Origin: Psychroserpens luteus
Lineage (GTDB): Bacteria > Bacteroidota > Bacteroidia > Flavobacteriales > Flavobacteriaceae
NCBI RefSeq assembly: GCF_015319355.1
Contig: NZ_JADILU010000003.1
Span: 434,001-498,000 of the forward strand
Direction: 5' to 3'
DNA: 64,000 nucleotides
Positions 9,718-20,100 of this stretch are shown piece by piece. The number at the start of each line of letters is the position of its first letter. Positions within the stretch are counted from its first letter, which is position 1. The position numbers and the translations under genes are program-made. The notes under the pieces are model-generated. The model saw nothing but the letters and a program-made list of their open reading frames with translations. It was not told the DNA's origin and did no database searches.

Positions 9718-10177
9718 ATTTCAATTTTAGTGATGTTAACGATAACCTTGAGTATCATTGAAATTTATGGTAATAGCTATAATTGTAATTAGTATTATAA
9801 GCTATAGTGACGAGAAAAAATAAGTTTTATGACTTCGGAAATTTTAAGGAATTAACTTTAGAGAGGATAAAGAATACTGAGAAAATTTCCGAAGAAAATA
9901 CCACTAAAAACACCAAATCTAACTGTTAAATAAAAAAGCTCATCGTATTTCCTTTTTACAATTGACATGAACCAAAAAAATATGTTACATCTTTAAAATT
10001 GATAAATCACAGATTTAATTTTCTTTGAATTAGCAAATAATTATAATTTAATTAATTGTAAAAATTAGATACTGTTTATTTATCTATATATTAACGGTTA
10101 AATTTTAGTAGAACGTTTTTTTTACAGATGTTATTACTAATGAAATCTTAACTTGTAGCTAGACTAATCATCAAAAT
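9718..10177. other. 460-bp intergenic region separating lipid operon and signalling island
   Basis: No convincing gene is seen. It contains a 13-bp perfect inverted repeat, CTTCGGAAATTTT at 9833-9845 and its complement at 9882-9894, formed by two copies of the dispersed motif described elsewhere. A 40-codon ORF with a GTG start (9807-9929, ending ...NTKSNC) runs through the repeat; it has no recognisable family and I do not call it. The last 150 bp are very AT-rich and presumably hold the promoter of the downstream sensor gene, but no clear TAnnTTTG element was found. Confidence 0.6.
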
Positions 10178-13100
10178 ATGAACATTTATTTAATTATTTT
10201 TTTAGAGTTTCTATTCATATCTTCTAGTATTCTTTTATTGTTTAAACTTAGAAAAGTGTTGGGCTTAGCACCTCTTTATCTCTTTTTGGGTGCTGTTAGA
10301 TATTTACAAGCTTTATCGGGTACAATGGTAAGTTTTAATGTCTTAGACGAAAGAATAATTTATCCCGGATCTGTTATTATATTTAGTTCTCTTTTATTTG
10401 CAGTCTTATTGATTTATATTAAAGAAGGTGTTTCTAGTGCTAGAGCTCTTATTTTAGGGATTATCATTTCAAACCTCCTTTTGTCTGCATTGTTTGGTAT
10501 TACACATGTACATAACTTGGATGAGATACAATCATCGTTTGCTTTTTTAATAAATGATACATATTTCATTATAGGTACGATTTTATTGCTGGTAGATTTT
10601 CTACTACTGGTAATAATCTATCAATTTTTGATTTCAAAAATAAGTAAACGCTATTTCTTTTTTACGCTCTTTATTTCGCTCTTAGTAGTTTTGATTTTTG
10701 ACGCATTTCTTTTTAATATAGTGCTCCACTATGGCTCCGAAGATTTTGATAACTTATTAGTAGGCAATATTATTGGGAAATTTATTGCAGCAATCGTATT
10801 TTCTTTGATTTTGTATATTTATTTAAGGTATATAGATAATGAGAAAAGTAATACTTCTTTTATAGTCAATCAAGAGCGAGATGTTTTTTCAATAATAAGA
10901 CATGAAAAAAAATATCTAAAATTAAAGGCCGAAAAGCAACAATTAGAGGAAAATCTAACCTCACTACTAGAAACAACTTTGGATAATATTTCAGATGGAT
11001 TTATATCCCTGGATATTAATTGGCGCTATACCTATGTTAATAAAAAAGCAGCAGAACTTTTAGGGAGGTCAAGAGAACAGTTAATAGGAAAACATATTTG
11101 GACAGAATTCCCTGAAGGTGTAGGTCTTTCTTTTTATAATGCATATTACAAGGCTTTTGAAACTCAAGAAACGGTATACTTTGATGATTATTATGAGCCA
11201 TTAGATAAATGGTTTGAAAACAGAATATATCCATCTCCAGAAGGATTGACAATTTATTATACAGATATAACAGAGCAGAAAAAAGCAAACTCTGAGAGTC
11301 AAATGTTGCTTTCTTTAATAGAAACTAGTGATGATTTTATTGGATTAGCAACTTTAGAGGGCAAACCAATTTATTTAAATGCTAACGGTAGGCAGTTAGT
11401 TGGGTTAGAAACTGATGAAACTTTGCCCACTTTTATTGCAGATTTTTATCCTGATCAATATCGAAATAAATTAATAAAAAATATTTTACCTAACATTTTT
11501 AAAAACAATAAATGGGATGGCGAAACTGAATTTAAAAAATTTAAAACGGGTGATTTAATACCTATTGAAATGTCTCGTTTTTTAATAAAAGACAAAATAA
11601 CAGATGAACCAATAGCATTAGGTATCGTAGCTACAGATATTACTAAACGAAAAGAGTCTGAAGAAAAAATAATAAAAAGTGAACAGTTATTTAAACGATT
11701 AACATCTAAAGCTCCTGCAGGAATATATCAAACAGATATAGAAGGTTCTTGCAATTACGTAAACGAAAGATGGGCTAAATATGCGGGAATATCATATGAA
11801 GAAGCTATGGGATATGGTTGGGCTACAGCCATTCATCCCGATGATAATGAAAGAATAGCTAAAGAGTGGGAGAAATTTGTATTATCAGGAGATAATGAGC
11901 TTGAAACACAGTTTAGATTTAAACATCAAAACAACAATATTATATGGGTGTCTGTCAAAACTATAGGAACATATGATGCTCAAAATAATTTGTATGGTTA
12001 TATAGGAATGGCTCTTGACATTACAGAAAAGAAACAAGCGGAAGAAAAATTAATAAAAAGTAAAGAGTTATTTAAAAGATTATTATCTAATGCTCCTGTA
12101 GCCATTTTTCAAACAGATAAAGACGGTGCTTGCAATTATGTTAATGAAGAATGGATGAAATACTCTGGGTTAACTTTTAAGGAAGCTATGGGATATGGTT
12201 GGACTAACGCTTTGCATCCCGAAGATAAAGATAAATTTCTTGATTTAAGGCAAAAAGCTATTTCTACAGGAACCGAATATGTTACAGATTTAAGGTTTCT
12301 TGATAAAAAGGGTAAAACAACATGGCTTTCAACAAAAGCTGTTAGCTTGTATGGTATTGATAATCAGCTGTATGGTTACGTAGGGACGCTTATCGATATT
12401 ACCGACCGTAAAGAAGCTGAAGAAAAATTAGCAGATAGCGAGCAATTGTTTAGGCGATTATCTTCAAATGCACCTGTCGCTATTTTTCAAACAGATAAAG
12501 ATGGGGTTTGCAATTATGTTAATGAAGAATGGATGAAATATTCTGGATTAACTTTTAAAGAATCCTTAGGTTTTGGTTGGTCAAACGCCATACATTCAAT
12601 GGATAGAGATAGAATTATTAACGATTGGGAACAAGCTGTTTCTAGTGAAAGTGAATTGATTTCAGACTTTAGAATACTAAATAAACAAGGGGAAACAAAA
12701 TGGCTTTCAGCTAAATCAACAGGCTTATATGATTCTAATAACCAATTATATGGTTATATAGGTACACTTGTCGATGTTACTAAACGTAGAAAGGCTGAAG
12801 AACAAATTATTGAAAGTGAAAAATATCTAGATAATATTATAAATAATATTGGTGACCCTTTATTTGTAAAAGATAAAGACAGTAAATTGTTGATTGTAAA
12901 CGATGCATTTTGTTCAATTTTTAATGTTGAAAGGGATGATGTAATTGGTAAGGATTTATCCTTAAATGTATCTAAAGAAGAAAGAAAAAGTTTTTTAAGT
13001 ATAGATGAGCAAGTTATATCGTCAGGTATTGAAAATGTTAATGAGGAAACGTTAACAATAAGTGGAAAAGGGTCAAAAATAATCTCTACAAAAAAAACCA

Positions 13101-14125
13101 GATTTATAGATGATAATGGTAATAAGTTTTTAATTGGAACCATTAGAGATATTACAGAACGCAAGAAAGTAAATGAAGAAATCAGGATGGCACATCAACG
13201 ACTTACTACGCATCTTAATAATTCTCCACTAGCCATAATTGAATGGGATGAGAATTTAATTATTCGTCGTTGGTCGGTACAAGCCGAAAATATATTCGGT
13301 TGGGAAGCACATGAAGCTGTGGGAAAACATTTTAACTATTTAAATCTCGTCTACGAAGAAGATTATGCATCTACAGAGGTTATCTCTAATGAATTAATGA
13401 ATGGTAAAGTAAAGAACAACAAGATTATTAACCGTAATAACACCAAAACAGGAAAAGTCATTTACTGCCAATGGTATAATTCTGTTTTACAATCTCCAAA
13501 TGGACAAATAGAAACCGTTCTTTCTTTAGTACAAGAGGTTACAGAGCGTATAGAATCTGAAGAAAAAATAAAGGAAAGTGAAGAAAAATTTTCTAAAGCT
13601 TTTGAGTCTAAGGTTATTGGGATAGCCATACTTAATAAAGAAAAAAAGATTATTGAAATAAATGAAGCGTTTACAAACATTGTTGAATTTAAAAGAGAAA
13701 ACATGTTAGGGAAAACTGCTGAAGAAATAGGGCTATTTAATTTTGATAATAAAGAAAATCTGGAAAATGAAAATAAGCTATGGAGTCAATTTAGTGAAAA
13801 TGGTTATGTATCAAATATTGAATTAAAATACCTCATGCAAACAGGAAGAGAACTTTTTATATTGATTTCATTACAATCGCTCCAACTAAATAATGAAGAT
13901 CATGTTTTGATAACTGTTTTAGACATCACTGAAAAGAAAAATGCTGAGGATGAATTAGATAAATACAGAAATAATCTTGAAGAATTAATTAAAACTAGAA
14001 CCGATGAAGTTAATTCGAAAAATGATGAATTACTACGAATAAATAAATTGTTTGTAGGTAGAGAATTAAGAATGAAAGAGCTAAAGAATATTATTAAAGA
14101 ATTAGAATTAAAAAATGATAATTAA
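10178..14125 (+). CDS. Seven-helix membrane multi-PAS sensor protein without kinase domain
   Basis: A 1315-residue protein. Residues 1-215 hold about seven hydrophobic helices, including LGLAPLYLFLGAVRYLQ and PGSVIIFSSLLFAVLLIY, resembling the integral-membrane sensor heads attached to PAS or GGDEF proteins elsewhere. Eight PAS domains follow (about 260-1250), most ending in DIT(E/K)(R/K)K-type connectors. Domains three to five are close tandem copies sharing NYVNE(E/R)W and HP(E/D)D-like text. The chain ends in a coiled coil with NKLFVGRELRMKELKN, a tail I recognise from other stand-alone multi-PAS proteins. No H-box or ATPase domain is present, so it probably signals through the histidine kinase encoded 42 bp downstream. 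The ligand is unknown. Confidence 0.85.
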   Translation: MNIYLIIFLEFLFISSSILLLFKLRKVLGLAPLYLFLGAVRYLQALSGTMVSFNVLDERIIYPGSVIIFSSLLFAVLLIYIKEGVSSARALILGIIISNLLLSALFGITHVHNLDEIQSSFAFLINDTYFIIGTILLLVDFLLLVIIYQFLISKISKRYFFFTLFISLLVVLIFDAFLFNIVLHYGSEDFDNLLVGNIIGKFIAAIVFSLILYIYLRYIDNEKSNTSFIVNQERDVFSIIRHEKKYLKLKAEKQQLEENLTSLLETTLDNISDGFISLDINWRYTYVNKKAAELLGRSREQLIGKHIWTEFPEGVGLSFYNAYYKAFETQETVYFDDYYEPLDKWFENRIYPSPEGLTIYYTDITEQKKANSESQMLLSLIETSDDFIGLATLEGKPIYLNANGRQLVGLETDETLPTFIADFYPDQYRNKLIKNILPNIFKNNKWDGETEFKKFKTGDLIPIEMSRFLIKDKITDEPIALGIVATDITKRKESEEKIIKSEQLFKRLTSKAPAGIYQTDIEGSCNYVNERWAKYAGISYEEAMGYGWATAIHPDDNERIAKEWEKFVLSGDNELETQFRFKHQNNNIIWVSVKTIGTYDAQNNLYGYIGMALDITEKKQAEEKLIKSKELFKRLLSNAPVAIFQTDKDGACNYVNEEWMKYSGLTFKEAMGYGWTNALHPEDKDKFLDLRQKAISTGTEYVTDLRFLDKKGKTTWLSTKAVSLYGIDNQLYGYVGTLIDITDRKEAEEKLADSEQLFRRLSSNAPVAIFQTDKDGVCNYVNEEWMKYSGLTFKESLGFGWSNAIHSMDRDRIINDWEQAVSSESELISDFRILNKQGETKWLSAKSTGLYDSNNQLYGYIGTLVDVTKRRKAEEQIIESEKYLDNIINNIGDPLFVKDKDSKLLIVNDAFCSIFNVERDDVIGKDLSLNVSKEERKSFLSIDEQVISSGIENVNEETLTISGKGSKIISTKKTRFIDDNGNKFLIGTIRDITERKKVNEEIRMAHQRLTTHLNNSPLAIIEWDENLIIRRWSVQAENIFGWEAHEAVGKHFNYLNLVYEEDYASTEVISNELMNGKVKNNKIINRNNTKTGKVIYCQWYNSVLQSPNGQIETVLSLVQEVTERIESEEKIKESEEKFSKAFESKVIGIAILNKEKKIIEINEAFTNIVEFKRENMLGKTAEEIGLFNFDNKENLENENKLWSQFSENGYVSNIELKYLMQTGRELFILISLQSLQLNNEDHVLITVLDITEKKNAEDELDKYRNNLEELIKTRTDEVNSKNDELLRINKLFVGRELRMKELKNIIKELELKNDN

Positions 14126-14167
14126 ATCAACTATTAGAATTAGTAATCTATTTAATTTTACTTTATT

Positions 14168-16696
14168 ATGAGAAATAGCCCTTTTTATCTTTTTATTAAA
14201 AAACCTGTGGTTATTGGTTTAATCTCTTTTATAATACTACTTGTTGTTAGCCAATATATTGCTTATCAGAAGTATTTAATAAACGAAAATGAGCAGAAAA
14301 AAGAAATAAACAATCAAGTAAATTTAATAAAAGATAAACTGCAATCGTTAGTGATGCATAGCTATTCAGCAACAAAAACACTAGGGTATATTGTAGAAAG
14401 AAATGGAATCCCAGCAGATTTTGATAGCATAGCAAGTGAATTATTAAACCTGAATAAATATTTTGACGTTGTAGAACTCGTTGATGGCGATGGTTTTATC
14501 ACGCATGTTTATCCACTAAAGGATAATCAAGTGATTGGCTTTAATATTATAAAAAGTACAGAAGCTAGTAGTGGAGCACTAGCTACTATTAAAAGAAAAG
14601 ATTTTTTTATTGCAGGTCCAGTTAATTTAAAACAAGGTGGGATTGGTATTGTAAGTAGACAGCCTATTCTTATAGATGGTGATTTCTCTGGGTTTTCTGC
14701 AGTTGTTACTAAACTTTCTACTTTTTTTAATGACCTCAATATAGATGCTTTTAATGAAAACCGTTTTGTTTATCAATTATCAAGAGTTAATGTAGAAACT
14801 GGTCAGGAAGAATTCTTTTTAGAAAACGATATGTCGTCTTTTAAAGAATTTGCTGTACCTATTGAAATGTCTGTTGGTGAATGGAAATTATATGTTGTAC
14901 CAGCACTTAGCGAATTTAATACGGGAGTATGGTTTTCAATATTTGGATTTTTAATAGCAATAGCAGGTAGTCTGGGTATTTGGTTTCTTGCAGGACAATC
15001 TGAACGTTTAAATAAATTAGTTAGTATTAAGCTAAAAGAACAAGAATCTGAATTAAAATTAATTTATGAGACTACTAAAAAAAGAATAAAAAAGAGTGAG
15101 TCAAATTTAAGAAAAGCACAAAAAATAGCTCAGCTTGGTAGTTGGGAGTTGGATATTGAAAAACAAAAACTGTCTTGGTCTAAAGAAATGTACAGGATAT
15201 TCGAAAAAGATTCTAAACATTTTGAGGTTACTCATAATGCATTCTATAATTCTATACATCCTGAGGATAGAGATATGGTATCTAAAATATATAAATATTC
15301 AGTTGAAAAGAATAAACCCTACCAAATAACATATCGTCTAAGTCTTGATAATGAACAGATAAAATATGTTGAAGAACAATGTGAAACCTTCTATAATGAC
15401 AATCAGGTTCCTGTAAAGTCTTTTGGTATAATACAAGATATTACAGATAGGAAAAAAACTGAAGGCATATTAAAAAACAGGGAGTTGTTATATCGTAGTC
15501 TCACATCTAATGCACCAGTTGCAATTTTTAATATGAATGCAGTAGGAGATTACACCTATGTAAATGAAGAATGGTTGAAATATTCTGGGATGAATTTTAT
15601 TGAGGCTATGGGTTCTGGTTGGCAAAATGCTTTGCATCCAGAAGATAGAGAAAGAGTATTAGATGAATTACAAGAATCGATCTTAACTAATATCAAATAT
15701 AATTCAGAATGGAGATTTCAGGATAAAAACGGTAAAATTACTAACCTAGCGGTAAAAATAACAAAACTGTTAGACGCCAATAATGATCTGTATGGACATA
15801 TTGGGATTGCATCAGATATTACTGAAAGAATAGATAACGAAAAAGAATTGTTGAATTATAAAAACAATTTGGAGAATTTGGTGAATTTAAGAACACAAGA
15901 ACTTAGTGATAGTAAAGACGCTTTATTAAACCTATTAGAGGATATCAATTTTCAATCTATTGAATTAGAAAAAGAAAAAGTTAAAGCGCAATCTGCAGAT
16001 TTAATGAAGTCTGCTTTTTTAGCAACTATGTCACATGAGTTAAGAACACCAATGAATTCTATTATTGGTTTTACGGGTATTCTTTTAAAAGAATTTGCTG
16101 GTCCATTAAATGAAGAACAGAAAAAGCAATTGTCAATGGTTAAAACAAGTGGGCAACACTTATTGGGTTTAATTAATGACGTTTTAGATATCTCTAAAAT
16201 TGAGGCAGGAAAATTAAACGTATCAATTTATCCCTTTAATTATTTAACAACCTTAGAAAAAACTATAGATTTTTTATTACCTCAAGTCTCTAAAAAAGGG
16301 CTTATTATTAAAACAGAAATTTCTAGTATGGATATTTCTATAACAAGTGATGAGCGGAGAATTGAACAAGTATTACTCAATCTGTTATCAAATGCAATTA
16401 AGTTTTCTAATAAAGGAACAATTAAAATTAAAGTAGATATTATTGATGATTTGCTAGTCACACAAGTGATAGATCAAGGTATAGGTATTGAACAAAGAGA
16501 CCTTAACAAATTATTTATGCCTTTTATTCAATTAGATGGTGGTTTGAGTCGAACTCATGAAGGTACTGGTCTTGGATTAGCAATTTGCAAAAGTTTAATA
16601 GAAAAATTAGGAGGAACAATACAAGTACAAAGTAAAAGAGGTGAAGGAAGTAATTTTACGTTTAAATTACCAATAGAAGATGTTAATAATAAATAA
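14168..16696 (+). CDS. Membrane histidine kinase: CHASE-like sensor, two PAS domains, HisKA, HATPase
   Basis: An 842-residue kinase. Helix 1 (about 14-32) and helix 2 (about 255-275) flank an extracytoplasmic CHASE-like domain with ELVDGDGFITHVYPL and GPVNLKQGGIGIVSRQP. Two cytoplasmic PAS domains follow (about 315-430 and 437-560). The second is closely related to the duplicated PAS copies of the upstream gene (YVNEEWLKYSGM). The dimerisation/phosphoacceptor box is SHELRTPMNS with His623. The ATPase has the N box NLLSNAIKFSNKG, G1 DQGIGI and G2 GTGLGLAICKS. There is no fused receiver; the phosphorylation target is probably the single-domain receiver 92 bp downstream and/or the receiver at the front of the sigma-54 activator. 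Confidence 0.93.
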   Translation: MRNSPFYLFIKKPVVIGLISFIILLVVSQYIAYQKYLINENEQKKEINNQVNLIKDKLQSLVMHSYSATKTLGYIVERNGIPADFDSIASELLNLNKYFDVVELVDGDGFITHVYPLKDNQVIGFNIIKSTEASSGALATIKRKDFFIAGPVNLKQGGIGIVSRQPILIDGDFSGFSAVVTKLSTFFNDLNIDAFNENRFVYQLSRVNVETGQEEFFLENDMSSFKEFAVPIEMSVGEWKLYVVPALSEFNTGVWFSIFGFLIAIAGSLGIWFLAGQSERLNKLVSIKLKEQESELKLIYETTKKRIKKSESNLRKAQKIAQLGSWELDIEKQKLSWSKEMYRIFEKDSKHFEVTHNAFYNSIHPEDRDMVSKIYKYSVEKNKPYQITYRLSLDNEQIKYVEEQCETFYNDNQVPVKSFGIIQDITDRKKTEGILKNRELLYRSLTSNAPVAIFNMNAVGDYTYVNEEWLKYSGMNFIEAMGSGWQNALHPEDRERVLDELQESILTNIKYNSEWRFQDKNGKITNLAVKITKLLDANNDLYGHIGIASDITERIDNEKELLNYKNNLENLVNLRTQELSDSKDALLNLLEDINFQSIELEKEKVKAQSADLMKSAFLATMSHELRTPMNSIIGFTGILLKEFAGPLNEEQKKQLSMVKTSGQHLLGLINDVLDISKIEAGKLNVSIYPFNYLTTLEKTIDFLLPQVSKKGLIIKTEISSMDISITSDERRIEQVLLNLLSNAIKFSNKGTIKIKVDIIDDLLVTQVIDQGIGIEQRDLNKLFMPFIQLDGGLSRTHEGTGLGLAICKSLIEKLGGTIQVQSKRGEGSNFTFKLPIEDVNNK

Positions 16697-16729
16697 GTAA
16701 TAAAAAATAAAATCTTAAATAGATTGTGC

Positions 16730-16737
16730 TATTTTTG
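16730..16737 (+). promoter_or_regulatory. Possible -7 element (TAnnTTTG) upstream of the receiver gene
   Basis: TATTTTTG fits the Bacteroidota -7 consensus TAnnTTTG about 50 bp before the receiver start codon, in the 92-bp gap after the kinase gene. No good -33 TTTG partner is visible at the expected distance, so this may only be an AT-rich coincidence. Confidence 0.25.
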
Positions 16738-16788
16738 TGAATTCATAAATTAAAGCATTGACTATAACTTATATACACAATTAAATTA

Positions 16789-17163
16789 ATGATGCCTACT
16801 ATATTAATAATTGAAGACAACCAACAAAATATGTATATGTTATCTTATCTATTAACTCAAAATAATTATAACATAATTAAAGCATTTAATGGGTTAGATG
16901 GTTTAAAGTTAGCACATGAAAATAATCCTGAAATTATTTTAATAGATATTCAACTTCCAGATATGGATGGTTATGAAATATGCAATAAATTAAGGCATAA
17001 TGGCCTACCCAAAAACACAACAATTATTGCGGTAACATCTTATGCAATGGGTGGAGATAAAGAAAAAGCAATAGAAGCAGGTGCAGATGGGTATTTGGAG
17101 AAACCAATTAACCCAGAAACTTTTGTAGGTCAAATGCAGAGCATTATTAATGCAAAATTATAA
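16789..17163 (+). CDS. Single-domain response regulator (DivK/CheY-like)
   Basis: A 124-residue receiver with acidic pair IIEDN, phosphoacceptor Asp53 in LIDIQLPDMDGYE, the conserved threonine in AVTSYAMGGD and the lysine in YLEKPINPE. The text is close to DivK-type diffusible receivers often paired with hybrid or CHASE kinases. It has no output domain. Its stop codon is immediately followed by the ATG of the sigma-54 activator (no intervening base), implying translational coupling. It may shuttle phosphate from the upstream kinase or act as a protein-protein switch. Confidence 0.95.
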   Translation: MMPTILIIEDNQQNMYMLSYLLTQNNYNIIKAFNGLDGLKLAHENNPEIILIDIQLPDMDGYEICNKLRHNGLPKNTTIIAVTSYAMGGDKEKAIEAGADGYLEKPINPETFVGQMQSIINAKL

Positions 17164-20100
17164 ATGGATAAGAAAACTATTTTAATAGTCGATGATACTT
17201 TCGAAAACTTATACTTGCTAAGAGTAATTCTTGAAGAAGCAGGTTATACTATAATTGAAGCAAAAGACGGTAGCGAAGGGCTAAAAAAATTACATGAAAA
17301 TAGAAATGTAGATCTTATTATTTCAGATATTTTAATGCCTATTATGGATGGGTATTTATTCTGTCAAGCATGTAAAAAAGATAAGTTATTTAAAAAGATC
17401 CCATTTGTTTTTTATACTTCAAATTATACTGAAAAACTAGATGAAGATTTTGCCTTAAAATTAGGAGCAACAAAATTTTTAAGAAAGCCTATAGAACATG
17501 ACGAATTTCTTACTATTATAAAGGATGTTTTTGAAAAAGAAAAAACTCAAGTAAAATATACTGAAAAAATAGAAATTTCAGACGGTCAAGCCTTAAAACT
17601 ATATAGTGAACGACTCATCAATAAATTAGAACAAAAAAGTTTAGATTTAGGGAAAGAAGTTTCAGTAAGGGAAAAAGCCGAACAGTTATTAATTAATGAA
17701 AACGAAATTTTAGATTTAATTGCTGTAAACACACCTTTAGATAAAATTTTTGAGAGGTTACTTTTAAATTACGAATCTCTTCACCCAAATTATTTTGCTA
17801 CTATTAGTTTATTAGATGATGATGGCTCGCACCTTAATCTAGAGTCAGCGCCTTCAATGCCCAAGGCATATAGTTTGGCTATAAAAAGAGTAGCAATAGA
17901 TAAAAACACGGGCTCTTGTGGTAGAGCTGTCTCTAACCAAAAACCAGTTATTGCTTCAGATATAAGTACAGATAAATTATGGGCAAATTATAAAGATTTA
18001 GCATTAAAACACGATTTGAAATCATGTTGGTCTGTTCCAATACTTTCAAAAACCAAAACTGTTTTAGGTATTTTTGCTATTTATAGCAACTGTATAAATA
18101 CACCTTCTTTAGAAGAGATTCGCGAGCTTAATCTTGCTGTAAACTTAGTCAATATTGCAATTGAAAAATCTCGAATTGTAGCAGAAATTCAAAAGAAAGA
18201 TGAGTCTTATAGAGCGCTATTAGATCAAGTGAGTGATCCTATTATAACATATACTTTAGATGGAACAGTTTATGATTTTAATAAGGCTTCATATATCAGT
18301 TTAGGTTATAGTAAAGAGGAATTTTTAAAATTAAAAATTCAAGATTTTCTGGTTGGAGATTTAATTGTAAACCAAGATCTTAACGACAAATTGTTAAATG
18401 GAGTAGGAATTGTTTTTGATAGACAATTATTAAGAAAAGATAAATCATTAATAACTGTAGAAATTTCTGCAAAATTGCAAAAGGATGGCAGAATACTTGG
18501 TGTTTCTCGTGATGTAACAGAACGTAAAAGAGCAGAGGAAAAACTTTTAGAGAGCGAATACAATTTAATACAATCTCAAATAGTTGCCAATATTGGGTCT
18601 TATATTGTAGATTTAAATACAATGACTTGGGAATGTTCTAATGTACTTGATAAAATTTTAGGGATAGATGAATCCTATGTGAAAACGGTTGAAGGATGGA
18701 ATAATCGTATTCATCCAGATGAAAGAAAAGAATTACTAAGTTATTTTAAATATTGTATTGCAAACAATAAAAAATTTGATAAAGAATATAGAGTTTTAAA
18801 ACTAGATACTAAAGAAGAAATTTGGGTGCATGGTATCGGGGAATTGCTTTTTGATGATGAAGCAAATCCTACAAAAATGATTGGTACTATACAAGATATT
18901 ACCTCTCGTAAACTATCAGAAATATTACTTCAAGAAAGTGAAAAATCACTATTGATAGCTCAAAAAATAGCGAAAATAGGGAGTTTTGATTTAACTATTA
19001 AAAAATCAATAGGAGAAACATCAGTCATCTTTAATGAGATTATTGGAGTAGATAGTGATACAGAAGTAGATTTTGATCTTTGGAAATCAATAGTACATCC
19101 AGAGGATAGGCCTCTTATTAAAAAAGGTGTTATCGAAAGTCTAAATCTTAAACAAAAATTTAGTTTAGAATATAGAATTTTCACTAAAGACAATAAAAAG
19201 TTAAAATGGATTCATGGTTTAGGAGAAATCGTTTATTCTAATGGAAAAGCTACAAATTTTGTTGGTACTATTCAAGATATTACAGAACGTAAAAACACAG
19301 AATTAGAATTAAAAATAGCCAACGAGTTTTCATCAAGTCTTTTAAAGTCAATGAATGAAGGGTTGTTTGCTATAAACTTAGACTCTGAAATAATTAGTGT
19401 AAATCCTGCGTTTTGTAAAATGACAGGTTTTACAGAAAAGGAACTAATAGGTCTTAAGCGTCCATATCCTTTTTCGCCACCAGAATTAAAAAAAGAAAAT
19501 GATAAGCGCTATGAATTATTAATACAAAATAAAAATAAAGAGAATTATGAAAACATATACATGCGTAAAAGTGGAGAACGCTTTCCTGTGCATGTTATGG
19601 TTTCAAGTCTTTATGATGAGCATGGCATAAAAACTGCAAATTTTGCTACCATACAAGATATTACAGAGCGCAGAAAAGCAGAAACAAGTTTACGTCTTGC
19701 AAAAGAATTTAATGACAAACTTGTGATGTCTATGCAAGAAGGATTGCTTATGATTGATCTGTCAGGTAAAATTATAAAAGTAAACGAATCGTTATGCCAT
19801 ATTTTGGGCTATTCAGAACAGGAGCTTATTGGTCTTGAGTTGCCATATCCATTTGCTAAAGCAGAAGACTTTATTAAAATGCAAGATATCAAGTCAAAAG
19901 TAGCAATCGATGAGTCTCCATCATTTCAATTAGAATTTTTTAGAAAAAATGGAGAGCAATTTATAGCCTCGTTTTTAGCAGGAACTATAAAAAATGATGA
20001 TGGAGAAGTTATGGCGATGTTTGCTACCATAAAAGATATTTCCGAAGAAGAAAAAGCCAAAAATATTTTAAAAGAAACCGCAAAAAAGTCATTAGAGAGA

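Noticed and set aside
9807-9929. 40-codon ORF with GTG start between gpsA and the multi-PAS gene
   Set aside because: No family resemblance, no promoter or spacing support, and its middle is the inverted pair of the dispersed DNA motif; ORFs of this length are expected by chance.
9718-10177. Searched long gaps for tRNA, rRNA or riboswitch-like folds
   Set aside because: No TψC-like GTTCGAATC arm, no rRNA signature and no recognisable riboswitch core was seen here or in the other long gaps.
10178-14125. Multi-PAS protein considered as a truncated or frameshifted kinase
   Set aside because: It ends in a complete coiled-coil tail of a known type and no kinase motifs occur in other frames before the next gene.
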